This document shows positions 27,256 to 36,416 of a stretch of 64,000 bases of DNA, one piece after another (within the stretch, counting starts at the first letter, position 1; every line of letters begins with the position of its first letter). The notes beneath the pieces were generated by a model. It saw only the letters and a list, made by a program, of their open reading frames with translations. It was not told where the DNA came from and searched no databases. This DNA is from Chitinophaga ginsengisegetis (GTDB lineage Bacteria > Bacteroidota > Bacteroidia > Chitinophagales > Chitinophagaceae): the NCBI RefSeq assembly GCF_900168065.1, contig NZ_FUZZ01000001.1, forward strand, positions 1,798,001 to 1,862,000, read 5' to 3'. A program made the translations under genes and the position numbers.

Positions 27256-27379
27256 AAGCTTTCGTGGAATGAAGCTTGGGAATAAATTCAATCTGCGGGT
27301 ATCCCCCGTATCTTGTCTCTTTCCTGATTATTTTTCTTATTGCGAAAGCTGTTGATGGAACATTAACAAGCTTGGGAAT
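27256..27379 (+). promoter_or_regulatory. Candidate riboswitch expression platform with duplicated AAGCTTGGGAAT
   Basis: Between the B12 box and the receptor start there are AAGCTT at 27256-27261 and the 12-mer AAGCTTGGGAAT twice, at 27272-27283 and 27368-27379. The second copy overlaps the first start codon (27378). Because AAGCTT is self-complementary, alternative hairpins could expose or hide the start region. This is inference from sequence. Confidence 0.4.
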
Positions 27380-29396
27380 GATGCGTTTCAAAACACCGGC
27401 GAAAGCCGCCGGGATGTTGCTGCTATTGCTCTGCGGAGTAGTTGCTGCCTTTGCACAACAGGCCGACAGTGTAACATCCAAAGACCTCCGGGAGGTTTCC
27501 GTTACAGCGCCGCGCACGGCCAGGGAAGTAAGCCCCGGGCAGAAAATGCAGGCGAAAGAACTGGAGCGGCTGGGCAGTCACTCCGTGGCAGATGCAATCC
27601 GCTTTTTCGCCGGGTTGCAGGTAAAGGACTATGGCGGTATCGGCGGACTCAAAACCGTTGATATCCGCAGCATGGGCACCAACCAGGTAGGCGTATTTTA
27701 TGATGGCATCCAACTGGGTAACGCCCAGAATGGCCAGGTAGACCTGGGCCGGTTTTCGCTGGATAATATGGAAGAAATTGCCCTGTACAACGGGCAGAAA
27801 AGTAACATCTTCCAGCCCGCGAAAGACTTTGGCTCCGCCGGCGCCATCTATCTCACTTCTCTCAAACCCAAATTTGCACCCGGAGAAAAAACACATCTCA
27901 GAGGCACTATAAAAACCGGTTCTTTTGGCCTGTTCAACCCCTCCCTGCTGTGGCAGCAAAAGATCAGCAGCAAAGTTTCTGCCTCCTTCAGCACCGAATG
28001 GATCAATGCAACCGGCAGGTATAAATTTTCTTACCAGAAGCGCGATGAAAACGGACACCTGGTATATGATACCAGCGCTTACCGGAAGAACGGCGATATC
28101 AATGCCGTGCGCGTGGAAGGTGGATTCAATGGCCTGCTGAATGGCGGCGAATGGAGCACCAAAGTGTATTACTACCAGTCGGAACGCGGGCTGCCAGGAT
28201 TCATCGTCAACGGCGTATTCGGGCATGTGGACCGCCAATGGGATCAGAACATCTTTGTGCAATCCAGCTTCCGGAAAGATATCACCAAACGTTACAGCAT
28301 CCTGCTGAACGGAAAATACGCTTACGACTATACGCGCTTCCTGGCGCCGGATACCGCCCGGCTTTATATCGATAACCACTACCGCCAATATGAAATGTAT
28401 TTCTCAATGGCGCACCAGTATGCCCTTACCAATTGGTGGACCATCGCGGCTTCCGGCGACTTCCAATGGAACCGCCTGGATGCCGATCTTACCAACTTCA
28501 GCTACCCTACCCGTTATACAACGCTGACTGCCGCCGCCACAAATATCAGCTTCAACCGCTTCAGCGCACAGGCCAGCCTGCTGGGTACCTTCGTAAATGA
28601 AACGGTAAAGAAAAATGCATCGGCGCCATACCAGCAGAAATTTACACCGGCAGTATTTGTTTCGTGGCAACCCACGCACTCACCGGATTTCCGGCTGCGC
28701 GGGTTTTACAAACAGATCTTCCGCATGCCTACTTTTAACGACCTGTATTATACCGAGATCGGCAACCGCTTCCTGAAGCCGGAATTCGCCACACAATACG
28801 ATGTAGGATTCACCTGGAATAAAACCTTTGCCAACAGCTGGCTCACACAGGCAGGTATTGAAACAAACGCTTATTACAACGAAGTAAATGATAAGATAGT
28901 AGCCGTTCCCGGCGCCAGCATGCTCAGCTGGCAAATGGAGAACCTGGGATTTGTAAAAATAAAAGGCGTGGATGTAAAAGCAAAAGCATTGTGGCTTATA
29001 AAAAAACAGGTGCAGTTCAGTACACGCCTCACTTACACCTACCAGCGCGCACAGGATTTCACTGATCCGTCCGACAGCTTCTATGGCGATCAGATCGTTT
29101 ATATTCCCCGTCATAGCGGCTCGCTCATACTGGGCGCCGACTATAAACAATGGGAAGCCAACTACAGCTTCATCTATACCGGGGAAAGATACAACAGCAA
29201 GGAAAATAAGTTAAAGAACTACGTGGAACCCTGGTATACCAGCGATCTTTCACTGGGCAAACAATTCAGTTATAAACATACCCGGTTCCATGTAACGGCG
29301 CAGGTGAATAACCTCGCCAACCAGTTCTATGAAGTGGTGATCAGCTATCCCATGCCGGGAAGAAATTACCGCTTCATCTTAACCGTGAATATTTAA
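27378..29396 (+). CDS. btuB: BtuB-like TonB-dependent cobalamin receptor
   Basis: A 672-residue outer-membrane receptor with signal peptide (AAGMLLLLLCGVVAAFAQ), an N-terminal TonB-box-like LREVSVTA, a plug (ADAIRFFAGLQVKDYGGIGG) and a barrel. It is smaller than SusC proteins and lacks the STN and carboxypeptidase-like domains. The cobalamin riboswitch directly upstream and the BtuG-like lipoprotein directly downstream identify it as a vitamin B12 (or related corrinoid) importer. The start is ATG 27378 or the adjacent ATG 27381; an earlier TTG-led frame from 27276 lies in the leader. Confidence 0.9.
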   Translation: MMRFKTPAKAAGMLLLLLCGVVAAFAQQADSVTSKDLREVSVTAPRTAREVSPGQKMQAKELERLGSHSVADAIRFFAGLQVKDYGGIGGLKTVDIRSMGTNQVGVFYDGIQLGNAQNGQVDLGRFSLDNMEEIALYNGQKSNIFQPAKDFGSAGAIYLTSLKPKFAPGEKTHLRGTIKTGSFGLFNPSLLWQQKISSKVSASFSTEWINATGRYKFSYQKRDENGHLVYDTSAYRKNGDINAVRVEGGFNGLLNGGEWSTKVYYYQSERGLPGFIVNGVFGHVDRQWDQNIFVQSSFRKDITKRYSILLNGKYAYDYTRFLAPDTARLYIDNHYRQYEMYFSMAHQYALTNWWTIAASGDFQWNRLDADLTNFSYPTRYTTLTAAATNISFNRFSAQASLLGTFVNETVKKNASAPYQQKFTPAVFVSWQPTHSPDFRLRGFYKQIFRMPTFNDLYYTEIGNRFLKPEFATQYDVGFTWNKTFANSWLTQAGIETNAYYNEVNDKIVAVPGASMLSWQMENLGFVKIKGVDVKAKALWLIKKQVQFSTRLTYTYQRAQDFTDPSDSFYGDQIVYIPRHSGSLILGADYKQWEANYSFIYTGERYNSKENKLKNYVEPWYTSDLSLGKQFSYKHTRFHVTAQVNNLANQFYEVVISYPMPGRNYRFILTVNI

Positions 29397-29401
29397 TAAA
29401 C

Positions 29402-30553
29402 ATGATGAAACAATTAAGGAATGCAGTATGGGTGGCCGCCCTGGCAGCACTGGCCATCACCGGATGCCGGAAGGGAGAAAGGATTGTTCCGCCCGAAGTA
29501 ACGCCGGTAGATACGGCCACACCCGGATCTCTGCTCAATGGATTCTATCTCCTGAACGAAGGCAATATGGGCAGTAATAAAGCCTCCCTGGATTATTACG
29601 ATTATACTACGGGCGTCTACAAAAGTAATATCTATGCTACTGCCAATCCTACTGCGGTAAAGGAACTGGGCGATGTAGGCAATGACATAGAAGCATACGG
29701 TACAAAGTTGTATGCGGTGATCAACATTTCCAATAAGGTAGAAGTAATGGACGCGGCCAGCACCAAACGGATCAAACAAATCGACATCCTCAACTGCCGC
29801 TATATAACTTTCGCCAACGGCAAAGCATATGTTAGTTCTTATGCCGGCCCGGTAGTGGTAGAGCCCAACGCCCCCATCGGTTTTGTGGCAGAAATAGATA
29901 CGGCTACACTGGAAATTACCCGCAAAGTAATTGTGGGCTATCAACCGGAAGAAATGGCCGTGGTAGGCAACAAGCTGTATGTAGCCAATTCCGGCGGTTA
30001 CCGCGCACCTGATTACGACCGCACCGTGTCGGTAATAGACCTGAATACTTTTAAAGAGATAAAAAAGATTGACGTGGCTATTAATCTCGACCGTCTCAAG
30101 GCCGACAACGATGGCGATATTTATGTGACTTCCCGCGGCGATTATTACAATACACCATCCCGCCTTTTTGTGATAGACACCAAAACAGATGCGGTAAAGA
30201 AACAATTTGATATCCCGGTGAGCAACCTGTGTATTTCCGGCGACACCGCTTATGTATACGGCTCTGTTTTCAGCTATAACACCGGTCAATGGACCATCAC
30301 CTATAACATGGTAAACGTAAAAACAGAAACGGTGTTAAACACAAATTTCATTACCGATGGTACAGATAAATCCATCCGTATGCCTTACGGCGTAGCGGTA
30401 AACCCGGCTACCAAAGAAATTCTTGTAACGGATGCGAAGGACTATGTGTCTTCCGGAACCCTTTACTGCTTTGATAAAACGGGCAAAAAGAAATGGTCGG
30501 TCACCACGGGTGAAATCCCTGCACACATCGCATTTGTTTTTGCAACCAAATAA
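29402..30553 (+). CDS. YncE/DUF5074-type beta-propeller lipoprotein, BtuG-like
   Basis: A 383-residue lipoprotein (lipobox ending ITGC). The mature part is a repeated beta-propeller: LLNEGNMGSNKASLDYYD, then blades such as VEVMDAASTKRIKQIDIL, VGYQPEEMAVVGNKLYVANSGG and TVSVIDLNTFKEIKKIDV. Bacteroides BtuG, a surface lipoprotein of this type, binds B12 with very high affinity and works with BtuB. The gene starts 5 bp after the receptor gene behind a B12 riboswitch, so the same role is inferred. The binding residues were not checked. Confidence 0.85.
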   Translation: MMKQLRNAVWVAALAALAITGCRKGERIVPPEVTPVDTATPGSLLNGFYLLNEGNMGSNKASLDYYDYTTGVYKSNIYATANPTAVKELGDVGNDIEAYGTKLYAVINISNKVEVMDAASTKRIKQIDILNCRYITFANGKAYVSSYAGPVVVEPNAPIGFVAEIDTATLEITRKVIVGYQPEEMAVVGNKLYVANSGGYRAPDYDRTVSVIDLNTFKEIKKIDVAINLDRLKADNDGDIYVTSRGDYYNTPSRLFVIDTKTDAVKKQFDIPVSNLCISGDTAYVYGSVFSYNTGQWTITYNMVNVKTETVLNTNFITDGTDKSIRMPYGVAVNPATKEILVTDAKDYVSSGTLYCFDKTGKKKWSVTTGEIPAHIAFVFATK

Positions 30554-30577
30554 TCATAACCAACTAAATCTATACAA

Positions 30578-31525
30578 ATGAAAAGTAAATTTCTACTCGC
30601 CGCCACGTTCATCGCTGTTATGGTAAGCAGCTGTTCCAAGGATAAAGACGTAACACCGCCCATAGAAGATCCGGAGCCTACCGGTCCTTTCCTGAACAAG
30701 GTGACCAAAGTTTTTGAATACTTCCCCGCACCCGGACAATTTACGAATGAACTGCCCGTATGGAAGCAGGGCGATTCTGCCAAACAGATGGCTGATTACG
30801 CACTGGCAGCTTTGGGAAAGGAAAACATGATTTCCCTCGGCGGGTTCGGTGGCTATGTGGTAATGGGCTTTGACCATACCATTAAAAATGTACCCGGCGA
30901 ATATTCCTTCATCGTATTAGGCAATGCTTTCAACCAGTTTGCAGAACCCGGCGTTATCTCCGTTTCTGTAGACGCCAATAAAAACGGCTTACCCGATGAT
31001 GAATGGTACGAAATTGCCGGTTCGGAATACAACAGTTCCAAAACGGTAAAGAACTACCAGATCACTTACTATAAACCTAACGAAGCAAAAGACAGGGTTA
31101 CTAATCCGGATGATCCGTATACCAGCGATACAGAGTATATCCGCTGGAAAGACAACCAGGGGCATACCGGTTACCTCTCAAAAAATGTATTTCATGATCA
31201 GTCATACTACCCGCAGTGGAAAGGCGACAGCATCACTTTTACCGGTACTAAACTGACAGATCTCAACATCAAAAATACTTCCAGCGATCCGTTCTCTCCT
31301 TACTATGTGTCACCCGCTTTCTCCTGGGGTTATGCAGATAACCACGCGAATGATGATAGTGATGCGAAAATAAAACTGGACTGGGCAGTAGATAAAACCG
31401 GTAAACCGGTGAAGCTCACCGGGATCAACTTTATAAAAGTACATACGGCTATCCGTGCAGAAGCAGGATGGTTAGGAGAAATTTCCACAGAAGTATTGGG
31501 CGTAAAAGATCTTAACCTCGAATAA
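30578..31525 (+). CDS. Surface lipoprotein of the B12 operon, function unproven
   Basis: A 315-residue lipoprotein (lipobox VSSC followed by SKDKD, an acidic surface-export-like signal). Recognisable family text includes VFEYFPAPGQFTNE, GGYVVMGFDHTI and IVLGNAFNQFAEPGVI, seen in Bacteroidota proteins annotated only as cell-surface proteins. It follows the BtuG-like gene by 24 bp and closes the riboswitch-controlled operon. A role in binding B12 or another corrinoid, similar in concept to Bacteroides BtuH, is inferred from position only; I could not confirm homology to BtuH. Confidence 0.75.
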   Translation: MKSKFLLAATFIAVMVSSCSKDKDVTPPIEDPEPTGPFLNKVTKVFEYFPAPGQFTNELPVWKQGDSAKQMADYALAALGKENMISLGGFGGYVVMGFDHTIKNVPGEYSFIVLGNAFNQFAEPGVISVSVDANKNGLPDDEWYEIAGSEYNSSKTVKNYQITYYKPNEAKDRVTNPDDPYTSDTEYIRWKDNQGHTGYLSKNVFHDQSYYPQWKGDSITFTGTKLTDLNIKNTSSDPFSPYYVSPAFSWGYADNHANDDSDAKIKLDWAVDKTGKPVKLTGINFIKVHTAIRAEAGWLGEISTEVLGVKDLNLE

Positions 31526-31547
31526 ATATCCGTGAATAATCTAAAGA

Positions 31548-31586
31548 AGGGGGCGTTTGTTTACAAGCGCCCCCTCTTTCTTTTTT
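31548..31586. terminator. Bidirectional terminator between the B12-uptake and metE operons
   Basis: AGGGGGCG (31548-31555) pairs with CGCCCCCT (31568-31575) around a 12-nt loop and is followed by CTTTCTTTTTT on the plus strand. The minus-strand side has a weaker T-run. It sits between the two convergent B12-regulated units. Confidence 0.85.
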
Positions 31587-31588
31587 GA

Positions 31589-31972
31589 CTACTTCACGCT
31601 TACCGGTAGCTTATCCTCTCCAATGGCCACCAGGCTAAAAGTGCCGGTGATAGCCTTTTCCCGTGAATAGGAATACATCTCTTCAATGTATATTTCTACC
31701 AACACTTTAACACTGGTATTGCCTACTTCGGTTATTTTTCCGATCAGTTCCACAATAGTACCCGCCGGAATGGGCCGGTTAAAATCTATTTTCCCGGAAG
31801 ATACCGTCACCATTTTTTTACGTGCAAAACGGGTAGCCGTAATAAACGCCACTTCATCCATGAGCGACATGGCCGTGCCGCCGAACAACGTATCATAATG
31901 GTTGGTAGTACTGGGAAATACGGCTTTAAAGATCCGGGTTTCCGAATGAAGAATTTTTTCTTCTATAGTCAT
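31589..31972 (-). CDS. Acyl-CoA thioesterase, hotdog fold
   Basis: A 127-residue single hotdog domain. TTNHYDTLFGGTAMSLMDE, with the catalytic-region N and D/E, and DFNRPIPAGTIVEL match the YciA/BACH acyl-CoA hydrolase group. It should cleave acyl-CoA to fatty acid and CoA in the cytoplasm. The ATG at 31972 is chosen over a longer frame that overlaps metE. It lies 20 bp after metE and may be co-transcribed with it, though no metabolic link is obvious. Confidence 0.88.
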   Translation of the reverse strand: MTIEEKILHSETRIFKAVFPSTTNHYDTLFGGTAMSLMDEVAFITATRFARKKMVTVSSGKIDFNRPIPAGTIVELIGKITEVGNTSVKVLVEIYIEEMYSYSREKAITGTFSLVAIGEDKLPVSVK

Positions 31973-31992
31973 GTTTGTACTGTTTTTCTTTT

Positions 31993-34284
31993 TTATAAAG
32001 ATGCTTTTTCGCGCATCACTTCCGCTGCCCGGACCATATTCGACAATGCCACTTTTGTTTCCGGCCACTTACGGGTTTTCAAACCGCAATCAGGGTTTAC
32101 CCACAGGTTGCGGGCTGGCAGCGTAACAGCGGCTTTCTCCAGCAGTGAAATCATTTCTTCCGCAGACGGCTGACGGGGAGAATGGATGTCGTATACGCCG
32201 GGTCCTATCTCGTTAGGATATTTAAAACCGGCAAAGGCATCCAGCAACTCCATCTGCGAACGGGAAGTTTCGATGGTAATCACATCGGCATCCATCGCGG
32301 CAATATGCTCAATGATATCATTAAATTCACTGTAACACATGTGCGTATGAATCTGCGTTTCATCCTTTACGCCGCTGGCAGAAATACGGAACGCCTGTAC
32401 TGCCCATTCCAGGTAGGCTGCGCGGTTTTCTTTACGCAAAGGTAAGCCTTCCCGGATAGCCGGTTCATCTATCTGGATCACTTTAATGCCTGCCTGTTCC
32501 AATGCCACTACTTCATCACGGATCGCCCATGCAATCTGGTTGGCGGTGGTGGAACGCGGCTGGTCGTCTCTCACAAAAGACCATTGCAAAATGGTAACAG
32601 GCCCGGTGAGCATGCCTTTCATCAGCTTATCGGTATGCGCCTGTGCAAAGCTGCTCCAGCGCACGGTCATGTTTGCCGGGCGACTTACATCTCCAAAAAT
32701 AACCGGTGGTTTTACACAACGGCTGCCGTAACTCTGTACCCAGCCATTTTTTGTAAACAGGAATCCCTGCAGTTGTTCCCCGAAATATTCCACCATATCA
32801 TTCCGCTCAAACTCGCCATGCACCAGTACATCCAGGCCAATTTCTTCCTGCCAGCGGATCACTTCTATGGTGGCTTTTTCAATGGCGGCTTCATATTGTT
32901 CGGTAGTCAGCTCTCCTTTTTTCAGACGCGCCCTTAACTGCCGGATGTCATCTGTTTGCGGGAACGACCCGATAGTGGTAGTGGGAAACAGCGGAAGCCC
33001 AAACTGTTGCTGCTGGATGTTCTGACGTACCGGGAACGTGCTGTTCCTGCGTGCATCTGCAGCGGTAAATGCCGCTACCCGGTCTTTCACCTCCTTGCGG
33101 TGAATGAGTGGCGACGTGGCCCTGTTATGAATAGCCGCTTTGTTGGTGTCCAGCAATGCAGTGTTGCCGTTCACGATATCACGCAGGTCTTTCAGCTCCT
33201 GCAATTTCTGTTTGGCAAAGGCCATCCAGTTTTTAATTTCGGGAGAAAGGGCTGTTTCGTTATCAAGGTCGCACGGCACATGCAGCAATGAGCAGGAAGG
33301 CGCAATGGCAATACGGTCTTTTCCCAACACGCTTACTGCCTTTTGTATCTGCTGTAAAGACCGTGTATAATCATTCTTCCAGATATTCCTGCCATCCACT
33401 ACGCCCAGCGAGAGGTGTAAAGAAGTATTGGCAATGGCTGTTTCCAGGATATCATCCAGTTGCAACGGGCAACGCACGAGGTCGAGATGCAAGGTTTGCA
33501 CCGGCAATGCCAGCGCTACCGGCAGGTTCTTTCCATAGCATTCAAAATAAGACGCCAGGAGGATATGCAGTTGCGGGAAGGCCGCGTGAATTTGCGCGTA
33601 GGTATCGATAAATACCTGCAGGGCTGCTTCATCCAGGTCCAGCGACAGGCAGGGCTCATCCAGCTGCACTACTTCAGCGCCGGCTTTGGTGAGCTGCGAT
33701 AGCACCTCCAGGTATACCGGCAGCAGTTTATCAATCAGTGATAAACGGTTGAAGCCAGCCGTTTTCTCTTTTCCGAGTAACAGGAAAGATACAGGACCGA
33801 GGATCACCGGCTTGGCAGCATAGTTTTCTTTTTTTGCTTCGAGGAACTGGTCAGTTACTTTGCGGGAGAAGAAATGAAATGTTTGGCCGGCTGTAAATTC
33901 AGGAACGATATAGTGATAGTTGGTATCAAACCATTTCGTCATTTCCATTGCGGTGATATCGTCGCCATCGCGCTGGTAGCCGCGCGCCATTGCAAAAAGC
34001 AGGTCTGTTTCCCGGATCTTTTTTTCCTGTAAGGTGCGGTAACGCTGTGGTACAGCGCCTACCATCAGGGCAGTGTCCAGCACCTGGTCGTAGAAGGAAA
34101 AATCATTGCAGGGAATCCAGTCGATTCCTTTCTGTTGCTGCAATGCCCAGTTTTGTAAACGGATATTACGGGCGGTTGCCTGTAATTCATCGAGGGTAAT
34201 TTTGCCTGTCCAGTAGCTTTCGCAGGCTTTTTTTAATTCACGCTGGCTACCTATCCTCGGATAGCCTAAGTTGTGGATAATCAT
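31993..34284 (-). CDS. metE: Cobalamin-independent methionine synthase
   Basis: A 763-residue protein of the normal length for MetE, which methylates homocysteine using methyltetrahydrofolate polyglutamate. The N-terminal half starts with NLGYPRIGSQRELKKACESY and the C-terminal catalytic half contains the zinc ligands in THMCYSEF and NPDCGLKTR. The start ATG at 34284 is the family start; the same frame is open back to 34413 but that part belongs to the leader. A cobalamin riboswitch and promoter lie upstream, so B12 should shut it off. This implies the organism also has the B12-dependent MetH elsewhere. Confidence 0.97.
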   Translation of the reverse strand: MIIHNLGYPRIGSQRELKKACESYWTGKITLDELQATARNIRLQNWALQQQKGIDWIPCNDFSFYDQVLDTALMVGAVPQRYRTLQEKKIRETDLLFAMARGYQRDGDDITAMEMTKWFDTNYHYIVPEFTAGQTFHFFSRKVTDQFLEAKKENYAAKPVILGPVSFLLLGKEKTAGFNRLSLIDKLLPVYLEVLSQLTKAGAEVVQLDEPCLSLDLDEAALQVFIDTYAQIHAAFPQLHILLASYFECYGKNLPVALALPVQTLHLDLVRCPLQLDDILETAIANTSLHLSLGVVDGRNIWKNDYTRSLQQIQKAVSVLGKDRIAIAPSCSLLHVPCDLDNETALSPEIKNWMAFAKQKLQELKDLRDIVNGNTALLDTNKAAIHNRATSPLIHRKEVKDRVAAFTAADARRNSTFPVRQNIQQQQFGLPLFPTTTIGSFPQTDDIRQLRARLKKGELTTEQYEAAIEKATIEVIRWQEEIGLDVLVHGEFERNDMVEYFGEQLQGFLFTKNGWVQSYGSRCVKPPVIFGDVSRPANMTVRWSSFAQAHTDKLMKGMLTGPVTILQWSFVRDDQPRSTTANQIAWAIRDEVVALEQAGIKVIQIDEPAIREGLPLRKENRAAYLEWAVQAFRISASGVKDETQIHTHMCYSEFNDIIEHIAAMDADVITIETSRSQMELLDAFAGFKYPNEIGPGVYDIHSPRQPSAEEMISLLEKAAVTLPARNLWVNPDCGLKTRKWPETKVALSNMVRAAEVMREKASL

Positions 34285-34489
34285 TACTGATTGTTTAAAA
34301 GGTGATACATGACGTTCACGCTCTTTTATATAGTACAGCAATGTTTTTGAGAAGATATATACGGAAGGAGAAGGCATGGTATACATACAGGAACAAGCGC
34401 ATGATGTAATCATGCATACGCCTGTTCTCAGTAATTACCGATACCGAAACCTGACACGCTTCAATCCCCGAAAGCATTGTCAAAGTGAA

Positions 34490-34675
34490 ATAAAGGCAGG
34501 TCTCCTGGCTTGCTCCGCTGGTAAACGCCTTCCCATTCCTGTCAGGAACAGTGGCATATTATTTACCAGTTGCAGCATTACGCTGCCGGAAGCTTACAGT
34601 TGCGGGACAGCCTGTGATTTACACACAGTTCCCTTTTAATCCCGCTTTTCAGCGGGAACCATTATTTGCTTCGAT
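34490..34675 (-). ncRNA. Cobalamin (B12) riboswitch upstream of metE
   Basis: On the minus strand the leader has the 5' hairpin GGTTCCCGCTGAAAAGCGGG, AAAAGGGAA, CCCGCAACTGTAAGC and a consensus B12 box AAGCCAGGAGACCTGCC (34495-34511). This is a textbook cobalamin riboswitch. About 205 bp separate it from the metE start; this stretch contains a long imperfect hairpin around 34387-34428 that may serve as the expression platform. Confidence 0.95.
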
Positions 34676-34699
34676 TAGTAATACATAAAGAACCGGGGG

Positions 34700-34729
34700 C
34701 GAAGATAGTAAATCCCCGCAACTATCAAA
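34700..34729 (-). promoter_or_regulatory. Promoter for the metE riboswitch transcript
   Basis: On the minus strand TTTG (34726-34729) and TATCTTCG (34700-34707) are separated by 18 bp. This is close to the Bacteroidota TTTG...TAnnTTTG promoter and lies just before the riboswitch. Confidence 0.55.
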
Positions 34730-34798
34730 TCCGTTTCGTTTTCTTACAATTTCCTCCCTGGCGGAAAGCCGAGTTTTACATCATAAAAACAAACAGCT

Positions 34799-35671
34799 AT
34801 GAAACAGGCAAATATTCTGATCACCGGCGCTACCGGGCACATTGGTACTACACTGGCCAAACATTTATCTGCACAGGGCGCTCCGTTCCGGGCCATGGTG
34901 CGGACAACAGACCATCTCGCAAACACGATCGCCGCCTTACCCGGCGCTGAAATAGTAACCGGCGATTTTAACGATGCGAACAGCTTAGCCCTTGCACTGA
35001 AAGGTATAGAGCGCGCTTTCCTGCTCACCAATTCATCTGAAGAAGCCGGGAAACTGCAAAGCAATTTTGTAAGCGTTGCTGTTAAAAGCGGGTTGCCACA
35101 TATCGTAAAGCTTTCCCAGCTGCATGCAGCTGCGCAATCGCCCGTACGTTTTTTACGGTACCATGCTGCGGTAGAAGAAGAGATCCGTTTATCCGGTATG
35201 GCCTACACTTTCCTGCGGCCCAATTTATTTATGCAGGGGCTACTGGGCTTCCGCGAAACAATTGCCACGCAAAATAAATTCTTTGCCACCGCCGGCAATG
35301 CTTCCATCAGCCTGGTAGACACCCGCGACATAGCCGCCGTTGCGGCAGCGGCCCTCACCACCAGCGGGCATGAAGGCAAAACCTACGATATCACCGGGCC
35401 ACAACCGCTCACCCATGCAGCGCTGGCCGAAAGCCTGTCGCATGCATTGGGACGCACCATCCGCTACATTAACGTTACCGATGCGGAACTGCTACCCGCC
35501 CTCTTGCACGCGGGGTTTCCCACCTGGCAGGCCGAGGGGCTTATTGAAGACTATGCCCATTACGCCCGTGGCGAAGCAGCGGCTGTTTCCACAGCGGTAA
35601 TGGACGTAACGGGGAAGCCAGCGCGGGATTTCGCGGCCTTTGCCACTGAATATGCGCCCCTGTTTTCCTGA
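34799..35671 (+). CDS. NmrA-like NAD(P)-binding protein (atypical SDR)
   Basis: A 290-residue cytoplasmic protein with the N-terminal dinucleotide-binding GATGHIG (G11 onward: ITGATGHIGTTLAKHL) and the NmrA/HSCARG-like layout (RAMVRTTDHL, then VTGDFNDANSLALALKGIERAFLL). These proteins act as redox sensors or quinone/NADPH reductases. It is divergent from the metE unit and precedes the second sigma factor by 98 bp, but lacks a clear functional link to either. Confidence 0.88.
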   Translation: MKQANILITGATGHIGTTLAKHLSAQGAPFRAMVRTTDHLANTIAALPGAEIVTGDFNDANSLALALKGIERAFLLTNSSEEAGKLQSNFVSVAVKSGLPHIVKLSQLHAAAQSPVRFLRYHAAVEEEIRLSGMAYTFLRPNLFMQGLLGFRETIATQNKFFATAGNASISLVDTRDIAAVAAAALTTSGHEGKTYDITGPQPLTHAALAESLSHALGRTIRYINVTDAELLPALLHAGFPTWQAEGLIEDYAHYARGEAAAVSTAVMDVTGKPARDFAAFATEYAPLFS

Positions 35672-35769
35672 CAGCCATGCGGAGGGGGAACACTTCCCCC
35701 TCCTTTCCCGCAAAAATTTGCAGAAATTTTCCGCCAATTGCTTACTTTAGTTATCAAATAGAGCATCCA

Positions 35770-36366
35770 GTGAGCAATGAAGAAGCGGTTCTGCTGCAAC
35801 GACTGCAGCAAGGGGATACTGAAGCGTATATCACCTTATATGACCAGTATTACCCTTCACTTTACACGTATATTCTCCACTTCATCAATATCCCGGAACT
35901 GGCTGAAGATGCACTGCAGGAAGTGTTTATAAAGATCTGGGAGATTAGGGAGCGGATCAACCCTGAATTATCATTCAGTGGTTATCTGTACCGTATTACC
36001 CGGAATCATGTATTTAAGCTGATGAAGAAAATCAGCGCCGACGCCGCCCTCCGTTTACAGGTAATGCAGGAACTACAGCAGCAAACGGAAGATGCGGATA
36101 CCGCTTTATTATGGAAACAATATGAATCTTTACTCCATAAAGCCATTGCACAATTGCCCCCTCAGCGGCAAAAGGTGTTCAGGCTATGCCGCGAAGAGAG
36201 CAAAAGCTATGAAGAAGTAGCCGTAGAACTGGGCATCTCCCGTAATACGGTAAAAGAACATATGGTGCTGGCCATGAAAAGCATTAAATTTTTCTTCTAT
36301 ACCAATACCGATGGTATTCTCCCCCTGTTACTGGTTTCAGGGATCCTCCTCGACTCCTCCAAATAA
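35770..36366 (+). CDS. ECF RNA polymerase sigma factor (locus 2, GTG start)
   Basis: A 198-residue ECF sigma factor: region 2 (YDQYYPSLYTYILHFINIPELAEDALQEVFIKIW in family terms) and region 4 (LPPQRQKVFRLCREESKSYEEVAVELGISRNTVKEH in family terms). The tail is hydrophobic (ILPLLLVSGILL), as in locus 1. GTG at 35770 gives the normal N-terminus; the open frame back to 35677 would add unrelated residues. It should be freed by the FecR protein encoded next when the locus 2 SusC receptor is occupied. Confidence 0.9.
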   Translation: MSNEEAVLLQRLQQGDTEAYITLYDQYYPSLYTYILHFINIPELAEDALQEVFIKIWEIRERINPELSFSGYLYRITRNHVFKLMKKISADAALRLQVMQELQQQTEDADTALLWKQYESLLHKAIAQLPPQRQKVFRLCREESKSYEEVAVELGISRNTVKEHMVLAMKSIKFFFYTNTDGILPLLLVSGILLDSSK

Positions 36367-36416
36367 TTTTTTTTCTCCCAACCCACCCTACCTTCTTTTT
36401 TTGGGATAGTATATAT

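Noticed and set aside
34285..34413. N-terminal extension of MetE by 43 codons
   Set aside because: The extension is leader RNA downstream of the riboswitch; MetE proteins begin at the ATG at 34284.
36367..36416. Terminator between locus 2 sigma and FecR genes
   Set aside because: TCCCAA and TTGGGA can pair, but the T-run lies inside the loop, not after the stem, so it does not fit a terminator.
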